This document shows, piece by piece, positions 44,151-52,416 of a stretch of DNA of 64,000 nt (the stretch's first letter is position 1; each line of letters begins with the position of its first letter). The DNA is from Labilibaculum filiforme (lineage in GTDB: Bacteria; Bacteroidota; Bacteroidia; Bacteroidales; Marinifilaceae). Under the pieces are notes generated by a model. It was not told the DNA's origin, did not search any database, and worked only from the letters and a program-made list of their open reading frames with translations. The stretch is from assembly GCF_002843315.1 (NCBI RefSeq), contig NZ_MVDD01000010.1, forward strand, positions 62,001 through 126,000. The letters are read 5' to 3'. A program made the translations under genes and the position numbers.

Positions 44151-44188
44151 AAAATAAAAAGGCCGCTTCGTAAAAAACGAAACGGCCT
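44151..44188 (-). terminator. Riboswitch-linked intrinsic terminator before the thiamine operon
   Basis: On the minus strand, AGGCCGTTTCGT and ACGAAGCGGCCT form a 12-bp stem with one mismatch, followed by TTTTTATTTT. It sits between the TPP aptamer and the first start codon (44143), so it is likely the expression platform. An anti-terminator pairing with the aptamer was not worked out. Confidence 0.75.
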
Positions 44189-44221
44189 ATATGATAATAA
44201 TAATAATAATTTTATATCAAA

Positions 44222-44304
44222 AACCATTTCCCTACGATGTAATTACACATATCAGGTTCAAGGGTATTTTCTCAGCCTAATATTTTCAAGGCACCCCTAA
44301 TAGT
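44222..44304 (-). promoter_or_regulatory. TPP riboswitch (THI element)
   Basis: Read on the minus strand, the conserved THI-box parts appear in order: GGGGTGC, GGCTGAGA, ATACCC, GAACCTGAT and GTAATTACATCGTAGGGAA. This binds thiamine diphosphate and lowers expression of the operon that follows. It precedes seven genes that all run on the minus strand from 44143 to 38875. Confidence 0.95.
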
Positions 44305-44311
44305 ATTGTTG

Positions 44312-44319
44312 CAAAAGTA
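44312..44319 (-). promoter_or_regulatory. -7 element of the thiamine operon promoter
   Basis: On the minus strand, TACTTTTG matches TAnnTTTG exactly and would start transcription at about 44305, right at the 5' edge of the riboswitch. No -33 TTG lies at the usual distance. Confidence 0.5.
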
Positions 44320-44402
44320 TAAAAAATCATGTAGCTTTTTAATAATTACTTGGGACTAATATTAATTCGAAATCTGAAGATTACAAATCTGCAAAAGCTA
44401 AA

Positions 44403-44443
44403 GCATAAAAAAAACCACCAAATTGCTTTGGTGGTTTTATGCA
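44403..44443 (-). terminator. Terminator of the glycoside hydrolase operon
   Basis: AAAACCACCAAA and TTTGGTGGTTTT form a perfect stem around TTGC, with extended pairing of flanking A/T bases (GCATAAAA...TTTTATGC). It lies 43 bases after the stop of the BNR-repeat gene. Confidence 0.85.
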
Positions 44444-44485
44444 GGCTACGTTTTGTTTTGAATTAAATCGACGAAAAATACAAGC

Positions 44486-47400
44486 TTATATTTTCACTAT
44501 TTTCTTGGTGATACGCGTTTGTTCATAAAGAATCTCAACAATGTAAATGCCAGCTTTAAAGTCCGAAATGTTAATCGTATTCACGTTTTTTGTTTCAAAT
44601 ACTTTATTTCCTTGCATCGAGTAGATATTTATAGCACTCTCTTTATTTGCTCCGCTTATTGAAAATGCATCTTTCACTATTGTTGGATTTATGAATACAT
44701 TATTGTTTGTTGGGATCTGATTTTTTGGATCGAGTATTTCACCAATACCAACAACAGTATTTTCTGGAACTACAACAACACATTGGTCTGAAAATCGACC
44801 ATTGAAAATCGTAGCCCAAATTGTTGCTTTTCCATTGCTTACAGGTGTAATTAATCCATTCTGATCGACCGTGACAACAGCTGGGTTATCCGATTTCCAC
44901 ACTATGGTTTCGTTTTTGTATTGGTTTTGGATTATTTCAGCGGTTATTTGTTGGTTATTACCAGCTTTATATTCAATCACTTTAGGAGAAACTTTTATGG
45001 CTTGTATTGAATTTCCATTTTCGATTTTTCCTTTGTAAAAGCCACATCCTAATGTTGCCAGCCACAATTCTGATGGATTTTGAATGTTAAATTTTATATC
45101 TTCTATGTGGTTTGGAGATCCAATATTTTTATTGCTCTTTGCCCAAGTAAGTCCTCGGTCGCGACTTACAAAAACACCTGGATTTTTAGAGAGGTATTCT
45201 ACCGTAATCACTAATAAATTGTGGTCGAAAGGAGAGATGTCTATGCATTCGGCACCCGCATATTTAAATGCTTGATTCCAAGTAGTTCCGAAATCATCGG
45301 TATACCAAACTCCATCGCCACCACCACGGTATCCTGTAGTGATATACATTCGGTTGGTGTGATCTATGGCAATATAGTTCACTCCTTCAACCGATAAGGG
45401 CGTATTTACCTTGGTCCAATTAGCACCTCTATCGCTCGAGTGATAAAGTCCACCTGCAGCAATAGGGACTTCCTGACTAAATGCGTTTTTTTCTGCCGCC
45501 ACAAATAAAGAGGCTCTGGTATTATCTCGAGGATCAAATTCAATGTCCTTTATTCTTGAAGGGGAAGGCAAGCCATTGTTGCGTTGCGAAAAGGTTTTTC
45601 CGTGATCATCAGAAAAGTAAAATCCTCCTTGCTTCGATTTCGAGGCATTTTCAATCTTTGTAATTCCAAAGTAAAAATAGTTGTTGTCAATCGGATCAAT
45701 AGTTAATGCGTTGGTGTAAAAGTCATCAAGCCAGGCATTTGTTGCAGGTGTTGCCACGCCATAATTTTCCCAATTTAATCCTCCATCGGTACTTTTAAAT
45801 ATATTTTGTTTTTTTGCCTGACGACTAGAGGTTGAATAAATGGTTTGATTATCGTAAGGATCAAAAGCCATTGAGATTACCGATTCTTGAGCGCTTTTTA
45901 TAAATTTTAGTGCTTGGCGATCATCCGGACTGTCGTTGGTCGGAATCCACACGCGATGCTCACCAGATCCGAGTATCGCAGTTTCGTAGCGTTTATCTTG
46001 TGCAATTGTTAGCGCTGGCAAATTGCTGTTTCCATGACCAATAATATTTCCTTCGGCGGTGTAATCTTCATCCATTTGATGCCATGTTTCCCCATGATCG
46101 GTGCTTAGCATGGTGCTGTGATCCGAAATCATCATTACGCTTCCATCTACACCAACAGCAATTCCTCGTGTCGAGCGCAAGGCATAATTGTTACCCGATT
46201 GCATGTGAGGAGATTCATGGCCAACGCTCATGTTTTCGTGATAGGGATTGCCTCTCGATTCCCAATATTCTTTATCGGCAGCCCAAATATCGCCGTATAA
46301 ACGAGCCGTATTTATCCACTTTTCGCCATCATTATTTGTTGTCCAAATTCGTCCGGGAACAATTGAGTTTGCAATTTGTGGGTCCGCAAATCCGATGTAC
46401 AAAGCATTTTCGCGACTAGGATCAACGCTTATCATGTTAAAGCATTGAAGAGCATGGGTTGGCAAATTAGGATAAGTTGATTTTGCAACCGCTTCGGTAA
46501 TTCCGAACCAATTGGCAATGTATTTGTAGTAGCTGGCTGGCGTTCCGCCTGTTAATTGGTTGATATCTAAGCCTAAATCACCAGTAATAGAAGTCCAGTT
46601 GTCTCCATTATCAATCGATTTGAATATTCCTCCGGTACATTTTGTTGTGTTTCCATTGGCATGATATTGAACCTGATCGATGGCATAGAGTGCAAATTGA
46701 TTTGTTGTTGCATTGTAATAGAAGTCCATGTCCATAACAATATCGTTATGCAGCTTGCCTGCTGATATTTGAGTCCAGTTACTTCCTCCATTATCCGATC
46801 GGTATATTCCGTAATTGGAGGCGGCAAATACTTGTTGAGAATTTTTTGGGTTCACAATAATTCGTCCCACTTGTGCTTTGGCATCTATTCCCGAATTGGT
46901 AAGTTGCCAGCTGGCGCCTCCATCTTTTGTCCGCCACAATTTACCTTCGTTATCTGCTGTTGTTCCGTGCGGTTGGGTTGCTGTTATTTCTTTATAACAA
47001 GATAGCCATTCTTGTCCTCTTACATTTGAGCCACCACCAACAAACCAAACATTCTTATTGTTTGGATCGATCGCTAAAGAGGCTACCTTTTTTTTCCAGC
47101 CATCTTTATCGAAACCATCTGCATCTTTTGTGTACCAAGGGCAATTGGGAATTTGAGACCATGTTTTCCCTGTATCTACTGTTTTCCACAATCTCGAAGA
47201 TTCAATGGCCAAACCAAAGTTTGCGTCACTTGGTGAATAGTACAAATCGCGAATGTGGTAAAAATCACCATTGCCATCCGGATCTTTTATGCTGTACCAT
47301 TCGCTTCCATTGTTGTTCGATTGATAGATGTTCCACATATCAGGACATAAAACAACCAATTCGGGTATAGTAGGGTGGTAGCGTAGCAAGTTTGCAAATC

Positions 47401-47569
47401 CTGCATTTCCGGGTGCTACTTGTTCCCAAAGTATGGAATTGTCGGAGGCTACTCGTTCTGCAGATAGGCTATTAAAAAAATCACTTGCATCTTTAGTTTG
47501 AGCAATTACTTGTATTCCAATGCTTAGTAATAATGAAAACATTAGAATTTTAATTGGTTTAATTGTCAT
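44486..47569 (-). CDS. Secreted BNR-repeat (VPS10/GH74-like) protein with Ig-like and T9SS domains
   Basis: A 1027-residue protein with a signal peptide ending IQVIAQ (about 24). About 850 residues of beta-propeller follow with many Asp-box-like repeats (KSIDNGDNWTSI, RSDNGGSNWTQI, STDGGLNWENYG, SSDRGANWTKV, SRDRGLTWAKS), like GH74 xyloglucanases or sortilin-type sialidase folds. A Big_2 bacterial Ig domain (VVTVDQNGLITPVSNGKATI, about 890-960) and a C-terminal Por sorting domain (NIYSMQGNKVFETKNV ... KAGIYIVEIL) complete it. It is encoded 52 bp after the GH3 gene, so a polysaccharide-degrading role is likely. Catalytic residues of GH74 were not verified. Confidence 0.85.
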   Translation of the reverse strand: MTIKPIKILMFSLLLSIGIQVIAQTKDASDFFNSLSAERVASDNSILWEQVAPGNAGFANLLRYHPTIPELVVLCPDMWNIYQSNNNGSEWYSIKDPDGNGDFYHIRDLYYSPSDANFGLAIESSRLWKTVDTGKTWSQIPNCPWYTKDADGFDKDGWKKKVASLAIDPNNKNVWFVGGGSNVRGQEWLSCYKEITATQPHGTTADNEGKLWRTKDGGASWQLTNSGIDAKAQVGRIIVNPKNSQQVFAASNYGIYRSDNGGSNWTQISAGKLHNDIVMDMDFYYNATTNQFALYAIDQVQYHANGNTTKCTGGIFKSIDNGDNWTSITGDLGLDINQLTGGTPASYYKYIANWFGITEAVAKSTYPNLPTHALQCFNMISVDPSRENALYIGFADPQIANSIVPGRIWTTNNDGEKWINTARLYGDIWAADKEYWESRGNPYHENMSVGHESPHMQSGNNYALRSTRGIAVGVDGSVMMISDHSTMLSTDHGETWHQMDEDYTAEGNIIGHGNSNLPALTIAQDKRYETAILGSGEHRVWIPTNDSPDDRQALKFIKSAQESVISMAFDPYDNQTIYSTSSRQAKKQNIFKSTDGGLNWENYGVATPATNAWLDDFYTNALTIDPIDNNYFYFGITKIENASKSKQGGFYFSDDHGKTFSQRNNGLPSPSRIKDIEFDPRDNTRASLFVAAEKNAFSQEVPIAAGGLYHSSDRGANWTKVNTPLSVEGVNYIAIDHTNRMYITTGYRGGGDGVWYTDDFGTTWNQAFKYAGAECIDISPFDHNLLVITVEYLSKNPGVFVSRDRGLTWAKSNKNIGSPNHIEDIKFNIQNPSELWLATLGCGFYKGKIENGNSIQAIKVSPKVIEYKAGNNQQITAEIIQNQYKNETIVWKSDNPAVVTVDQNGLITPVSNGKATIWATIFNGRFSDQCVVVVPENTVVGIGEILDPKNQIPTNNNVFINPTIVKDAFSISGANKESAINIYSMQGNKVFETKNVNTINISDFKAGIYIVEILYEQTRITKKIVKI

Positions 47570-47621
47570 CGTTACGATTTTAAATGGAGATTTATTAACG
47601 GATAACTTATTATTATTATTA

Positions 47622-49820
47622 TTATTTCAATTGAATGCCAACTTTTTGAGCAGTAGCGGCCCCGAGTGTTTCACTAAGTTTACCTGGCGAGGAGTTTCCA
47701 ACAATAACTTGATATTCTCCTTTTCTCCAAACTTTATTTCCTTCTGTATCCACTATTTTTAATTGATCGGGTGCTATGGTGAACGAAATGGTTTTGTGTT
47801 CTCCTTTTTTTAGCGAGATACGTTTAAAAGCTTTCAAACTGGTAATAGGTAATCCGCCGGTGGTATCTTTCGGACTAATGTAGACTTGTACTACTTCGTC
47901 GATATCGTAATTGCCACTGTTTTTAATGTCAACTTCGGCATTTAGTACCATATCTTTTTTTAGCTGTTTCGAATTTAGTTTCAAATTACTGATTTCGGTT
48001 TTGGAGTAGGTCAAACCAAATCCAAACGGATACATTGGTTCTTTCGTCATGTATTTATAGGTGCGACCTTTCATCGAATAATCTTCATATGGAGGCAATT
48101 GATCCACATTCTTAGGGAAGGTAATGGGTAAATGGCCCGATGGAGAGATGTCGCCAAACAAAACGTCGGCAACCGCATTTCCACCTTGTTCGCCAGGATA
48201 CCAAATTTGTACAATCGCATCGCAGTCTTCTTCTACTTCTTCCAAAGATATTGGACTTCCACTTGCAACCACTACTACTAAAGGGCCTTTTTTATATTCG
48301 ATTAGTTGTTTAATGTAGTTAATTTGGTTTTCGGGTAACTTCAAATCTCTTTTGTCACCGATATCCGATGAGGCAATTGCATCCACTTCTTCGCCTTCTT
48401 TGTCGGCAGTAAGTCCTACCACACAAATAGTTACATCCGATTCGGCAGCCACGTGCGGGGCCCAGTTTTTGGGGTTGATATTTGCCTGAAAAGGCAATGC
48501 TCCTGAACGGTAGTTTAACGAACTTCCTAAGGATACAGCGTCTGCAATTCCCTCTAAAATAGTCACTAAATTAGAACTTACTCCGTAATAACTTCCAATC
48601 AGCATATCGGCCGAATTCGCAAATGGGCCAGTAACATAAGGTATTTTTATATCTTTTGATAAAGGCAATGTGTTGTTTCTATTTTTGAGTAGTACAATTG
48701 ATTTTTGAGCGACTTCTCGTGCCAATTTTACGTGTTCATCGCAATGAATTTTATCAGGACTGATGTTTCGGTAAGGATTATCTGCAGCTTCATCCAACAT
48801 TCCTAATCGAAAACGTGTTTTAAAAAGTTGCTTGGTGCGTTCGGTAATCAATTCTTCCGTTACTAAGCCTTCTTCTACTGCTTTGTTCAGCAATTTATAG
48901 GTGGCGCCACAATTTAAGTTAGTGCCTGCTTTTAGGGCAAGGGCAGCGGCTTCGGTTCTAGTTTTCACAAAATCATGCCCGCTGGTAATACCGCCTATTG
49001 CACCGCAATCGGAAGTAATGTAACCATCAAATTCCCAAGTGTTTCGTAAAATATCTTGTATTAAAAAAGTGCTTGCACTTGCTGGTTCTCCATAAACAGC
49101 ATTGTATGCAGTCATTACACCTTCTACTTTTGCTTCGGTAACTAAGGCTTTAAAGGCAGGTAGGTAAGTTTCGTATAAATCTTGTTTGCTTGGCGAAACG
49201 TTAAAGCTATGGCGTAATTCTTCAGGGCCCGAATGAACTGCAAAATGCTTTGCGCAAGCGGCAGTTTTTAAATAGGAAGGGTTTTCGCCCTGCAATCCTT
49301 GAACAAATGCAACGCCAATTTTCGACATTAAAAATGGATCTTCCCCATAGGTTTCTTGGCCTCGTCCCCAACGCGCATCTCTAAATATATTTACATTGGG
49401 AGTCCAAAAGGTTAATCCAGCATATTTACTGCGGTTGCCCATGCTTTGAGATATAATGTATTTGGCTCTTGCTTCGGTAGAAATTGCGGATGCAACCCGT
49501 TTGGCTAATTCTGGATCGAATGTGGCTCCCAAGCCAATTCCTTGTGGAAAGATCGTGGCTTTACCATTCCGTGCAACTCCGTGCAAGGCTTCGTTCCACC
49601 AGTCATATTCCGGAATATCGAAACGGGGTAGGGAGGTCGCACTATTTGTTAGTTGACTAATTTTTTCATCCAAAGTCATTTGGGAAACTAAGTTGTCTAC
49701 TCTGTCTTCTATCGACATCGAAGGATCTTGGAAGGTGAAATCCACTTCCTGAGCATTTGAATTTGCAATAGCAACTAGTAGGAAAATGGCTAATACTACT
49801 AATTTGTGAATACGATTCAT
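47622..49820 (-). CDS. Glycoside hydrolase family 3 beta-glycosidase (xylosidase-like clade)
   Basis: A 732-residue exported enzyme (signal peptide ending ANSNAQ). GH3 N-terminal domain motifs: WWNEALHGVARNG, LTFWTPNVNIFRDARWGRGQ, ETYGEDPFL, KHFAVHSGPE and the nucleophile segment GYITSDCGAIG (Asp). A C-terminal GH3 domain (VVVASGSPISLEEVEE, WYPGEQGGNAVADVLFGD) and a fibronectin-III-like domain follow. The EALHGVAR and SDC features resemble GH3 beta-xylosidases rather than classical beta-glucosidases, but substrate is inferred. Stop codon TAA is followed by a run of further TAA triplets. It is the first gene of a pair with the BNR protein. Confidence 0.93.
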   Translation of the reverse strand: MNRIHKLVVLAIFLLVAIANSNAQEVDFTFQDPSMSIEDRVDNLVSQMTLDEKISQLTNSATSLPRFDIPEYDWWNEALHGVARNGKATIFPQGIGLGATFDPELAKRVASAISTEARAKYIISQSMGNRSKYAGLTFWTPNVNIFRDARWGRGQETYGEDPFLMSKIGVAFVQGLQGENPSYLKTAACAKHFAVHSGPEELRHSFNVSPSKQDLYETYLPAFKALVTEAKVEGVMTAYNAVYGEPASASTFLIQDILRNTWEFDGYITSDCGAIGGITSGHDFVKTRTEAAALALKAGTNLNCGATYKLLNKAVEEGLVTEELITERTKQLFKTRFRLGMLDEAADNPYRNISPDKIHCDEHVKLAREVAQKSIVLLKNRNNTLPLSKDIKIPYVTGPFANSADMLIGSYYGVSSNLVTILEGIADAVSLGSSLNYRSGALPFQANINPKNWAPHVAAESDVTICVVGLTADKEGEEVDAIASSDIGDKRDLKLPENQINYIKQLIEYKKGPLVVVVASGSPISLEEVEEDCDAIVQIWYPGEQGGNAVADVLFGDISPSGHLPITFPKNVDQLPPYEDYSMKGRTYKYMTKEPMYPFGFGLTYSKTEISNLKLNSKQLKKDMVLNAEVDIKNSGNYDIDEVVQVYISPKDTTGGLPITSLKAFKRISLKKGEHKTISFTIAPDQLKIVDTEGNKVWRKGEYQVIVGNSSPGKLSETLGAATAQKVGIQLK

Positions 49821-49965
49821 ATCTTATTTTTAAAATTTTTCACTGGAATTTAAGAAACATCTATTTTTAATGTTTCTGCTTTTCTTTAATATTGTAAATC
49901 TAGCAAATGGAATATCGTTTTTGCCCGTATTGCACTATTCAATTCATATGCAGTTTGCTGTTTTC

Positions 49966-50011
49966 ACTAGACAATTGTTAATCTTTATTTATTTGTAACT
50001 AGACAATTGTT
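49966..50011. promoter_or_regulatory. Paired direct repeats between GH3 gene and divergent regulator
   Basis: ACTAGACAATTGTT occurs twice, at 49966-49979 and 49998-50011, exactly 32 bp apart (about three helical turns). Each contains the palindrome CAATTG. They lie in the 243-bp divergent region and are likely operator half-sites. TATATTTG at 50051 matches a -7 consensus but is only 6 bases before the regulator ATG. Confidence 0.5.
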
Positions 50012-50063
50012 TTTCTGTTTCTATTAAAAAGCAGCTTTGTTTATTCTTATTATATTTGTTATC

Positions 50064-51662
50064 ATGATTATTATCAGTCGTTTGTGTGTTTTTGTATTTT
50101 TAGGGATTACAGTTTTTCTGTTTTGTACTGGCTATACAAATTCAAGTTTTCAAAAGAAGGACATCAATAAAGACTATTTGGATACTATTAAACTAGGTTT
50201 GGATAAAGTTCAATCGGATCCGGAAGAAAGTTTGAAATTACTTAGGGGAAGTTATGAGTACTGCATGCAAAAAAAAGACTTTGAGAATGCTGTTCATTGT
50301 TTAATTGGTATTACCGATGTGGAACGATTTAGAGGAAATTATAATATTGCTTTTGAAAAACTTTGGGATGCATTGTTATTGGCAGGCGAGAAGCAGATCG
50401 ATCATAAAAATGTGGTGATCATTCATCGGAATATTGGCATTCTGTACGGCATTTTTAATAAGGATAGTGCCGCCATAAATCACTTAAGTATTGCACTAAG
50501 GAAAACTAAACTTCTTAAGGGAGAGAAGATGAGAATATCGGAAACAACGGCTTCTTATTTTAGCCTAGCTTCTATCTACCGAGACAATAAAGAATACTCG
50601 GTAGCATTGCAGTATTTAGATTCTTGCAATTTATTAAATCCCGAAAAGGCTCTGCCTTATGTCGAAACTGATAAAGGATATTTGTATTTGAAACTTGGCA
50701 ATTTAAAATTGGCCGAAAAACATCTAATAAATGCAAATAAGAACCTTAGTATCACCGATGAACGGTATTTGGCCGTAAATTATTCTTTTCTGGGTGATTT
50801 AAAGATCGAACAAAACAAAACTGATAGTGCACTTTATTTTTTCACTACCAGCTTAAAAACTATAAATGCTAAAAAGGCATTTGTAGAGTTTAAACCAGAA
50901 ATACTTCGAAAAATGTCTTTATTGTATTTGTCGAAGGCAAATTATGGGAAAGCATATAATTATTTAAATGCTTCCGCAGAAGTTTCGGATAGTTTGTTTA
51001 ATGCTAAAAGTGAAAACAATAGTCAATTGTTCGAAATTAAAAACAAGTACAAAGAAACACTCATCGAGAAAGATAAATTGGTTCAAAAGCAAATCTCTCT
51101 TATCAAACAGAAGAATACAACACAGGTTTTGTTAAAGTTTTTAATTGGATTTATTTTACTGATTGGAATTTCGGGTTTTCTACTCATTCGGCTTCGGGCA
51201 AAACTGCATAAGCTTAATTTGAAACAGAGAATGGAAAAGGAGAAAAATAGTGCCATTTTGGATGTGAAAAGTAAGGAGCTTACCACATATGCATTGCAAA
51301 TGATCGATAAAGAGAAAGTGTTGCATGAATTGTTGGAAACAATAAAAGAAGTTGCGCCTGGTAAATACAGCGTTTTATCTAGTAAATATTTAAATCGAAA
51401 TAGTAAGTTGTGGAACGAGTTTAATATGCGTTTCGTGGAAGTGAATAGCGATTTTTATGCAAAGCTACGGGAAGAGTATCCAAATCTTACGGCAACCGAG
51501 CAAAAACATTGCGCGCTTATTAAATTGAATTTCGATAGTAACGAAATGGCTCAAATTTTGAATATTTCTTTGCAAAGTGTTCATACTTCCAGATATCGTA
51601 TCCGGAAAAAAATGAATATTACCAGAGAGCAAAGTCTAAGTTATTTTATCGCGGAATTGTAG
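50064..51662 (+). CDS. TPR-repeat membrane-anchored regulator with C-terminal LuxR-type HTH
   Basis: A 532-residue protein from the ATG at 50064 (a TTG nine codons earlier is in frame). An N-terminal membrane or signal segment (about 5-25) precedes tetratricopeptide repeats (about 40-330; LGNLKLAEKHLINANK is typical). A second membrane helix (about 355-375, LLKFLIGFILLIGISGFLLI) leads to a coiled-coil and a LuxR-type helix-turn-helix (LTATEQKHCALIKLNFDSNE, QILNISLQSVHTSRYRIRKK). This layout is common in Bacteroidota regulators of polysaccharide genes. It is divergent from the GH3/BNR pair, which suggests it controls them. Confidence 0.9.
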   Translation: MIIISRLCVFVFLGITVFLFCTGYTNSSFQKKDINKDYLDTIKLGLDKVQSDPEESLKLLRGSYEYCMQKKDFENAVHCLIGITDVERFRGNYNIAFEKLWDALLLAGEKQIDHKNVVIIHRNIGILYGIFNKDSAAINHLSIALRKTKLLKGEKMRISETTASYFSLASIYRDNKEYSVALQYLDSCNLLNPEKALPYVETDKGYLYLKLGNLKLAEKHLINANKNLSITDERYLAVNYSFLGDLKIEQNKTDSALYFFTTSLKTINAKKAFVEFKPEILRKMSLLYLSKANYGKAYNYLNASAEVSDSLFNAKSENNSQLFEIKNKYKETLIEKDKLVQKQISLIKQKNTTQVLLKFLIGFILLIGISGFLLIRLRAKLHKLNLKQRMEKEKNSAILDVKSKELTTYALQMIDKEKVLHELLETIKEVAPGKYSVLSSKYLNRNSKLWNEFNMRFVEVNSDFYAKLREEYPNLTATEQKHCALIKLNFDSNEMAQILNISLQSVHTSRYRIRKKMNITREQSLSYFIAEL

Positions 51663-51676
51663 CTTACGAACTTAAA

Positions 51677-51716
51677 CAAAAAAAAGCTTATAAAACAAAT
51701 GTTCTATAAGCTCTTT
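51677..51716. terminator. Intrinsic terminator, probably for the tRNA-Lys cluster
   Basis: AGCTTATA and TATAAGCT arms pair around a 12-base loop. The minus strand continues with a run of eight Ts, so it ends the tRNA transcript; the plus strand has a short TCTTTT tail that could serve the regulator gene. Confidence 0.65.
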
Positions 51717-51734
51717 TGGGATTATCTCCAATTG

Positions 51735-51807
51735 TGATCCCTCTGGGGTTCGAACCCAGGACCCCATCATTAAAAGTGATGTGCTCTACCAGCTGAGCTA
51801 AGGAATC
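51735..51807 (-). tRNA. tRNA-Lys (TTT), copy 3 in transcript order
   Basis: A 73-base cloverleaf on the minus strand. The acceptor GATTCCT pairs with AGGGATC, the D-arm holds AGCTCAGCTGG, the anticodon loop is CTTTTAA with anticodon TTT, and the T-loop is GGTTCGAACC. CCA is not encoded. Identical to the two copies upstream. Confidence 0.97.
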
Positions 51808-51840
51808 ATCCTATTTTTTAAAGACTTTGTTTGTCTTTTG

Positions 51841-51913
51841 TGATCCCTCTGGGGTTCGAACCCAGGACCCCATCATTAAAAGTGATGTGCTCTACCAGCT
51901 GAGCTAAGGAATC
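51841..51913 (-). tRNA. tRNA-Lys (TTT), copy 2
   Basis: Identical in sequence to the neighbours and placed exactly 106 bp from each, with a 33-bp spacer that is also identical in both intervals. Anticodon TTT, no encoded CCA. Confidence 0.97.
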
Positions 51914-51946
51914 ATCCTATTTTTTAAAGACTTTGTTTGTCTTTTG

Positions 51947-52019
51947 TGATCCCTCTGGGGTTCGAACCCAGGACCCCATCATTAAAAGTGATGTGCTCTA
52001 CCAGCTGAGCTAAGGAATC
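51947..52019 (-). tRNA. tRNA-Lys (TTT), copy 1 (promoter-proximal)
   Basis: The first of three identical genes in one transcript. A consensus promoter lies 28 bases upstream. Anticodon TTT, no encoded CCA. Confidence 0.97.
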
Positions 52020-52046
52020 TGATAAACTTCGTTTTTTAAAGCGATG

Positions 52047-52077
52047 CAAATATAGAGTGATTAAATTTAAATCGCAA
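52047..52077 (-). promoter_or_regulatory. Promoter of the tRNA-Lys cluster
   Basis: On the minus strand: TTG, a 20-bp spacer and TATATTTG, an exact match to the Bacteroidota consensus. The start would be about 20 bases before the first tRNA. Confidence 0.8.
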
Positions 52078-52345
52078 ACTGAAAATAGCAGAATTATCTA
52101 TATTTTCCAAGTGGAAGTGAAGTCGGTTTGCTTTATTGTATTGGTTCGTAAATTGATAGTGGAGTGAAAAAAGAGTCAGAAAAAATGTCATTTTTTTTTA
52201 ATCGCCCTAAATTCCTTATGATAATGGACTGTTTTTTGTGTCGTGGAGCTTTTTTATTCAAGCATAGGTTTGCCGAAAATTCGTGTATTATCCACCATAA
52301 AACTTCATTTTGCTGTTTTTAAATTTCAATACATTAAAATATTTT

Positions 52346-52353
52346 TAAATTTG
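52346..52353 (+). promoter_or_regulatory. -7 element of the SDR gene promoter
   Basis: TAAATTTG is an exact TAnnTTTG match; the -33 position 19 bp upstream reads TTT rather than TTG. Apart from the promoters here and at 52047, the 397-bp gap 52020-52416 shows no gene. Confidence 0.5.
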
Positions 52354-52416
52354 TACCCATTAAAAAATATCGGAATTTACTTTCTTCCACTTATAATCTA
52401 TTAATATATATTCCTA

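Noticed and set aside
44192-44211. ATA/TAA trinucleotide run before the riboswitch terminator
   Set aside because: Short, low complexity and common in AT-rich DNA; a similar run at 47607-47625 simply repeats the GH3 stop codon as TAATAATAA.
46084-46827. Several 60-111-codon ORFs within the BNR-repeat gene
   Set aside because: They lie fully inside a well-supported coding sequence in other frames and show no family features.
51735-52019. Regular 106-bp repeats resembling a CRISPR array
   Set aside because: The repeats are full tRNA-Lys genes with identical spacers; CRISPR spacers would differ and no cas genes are present.
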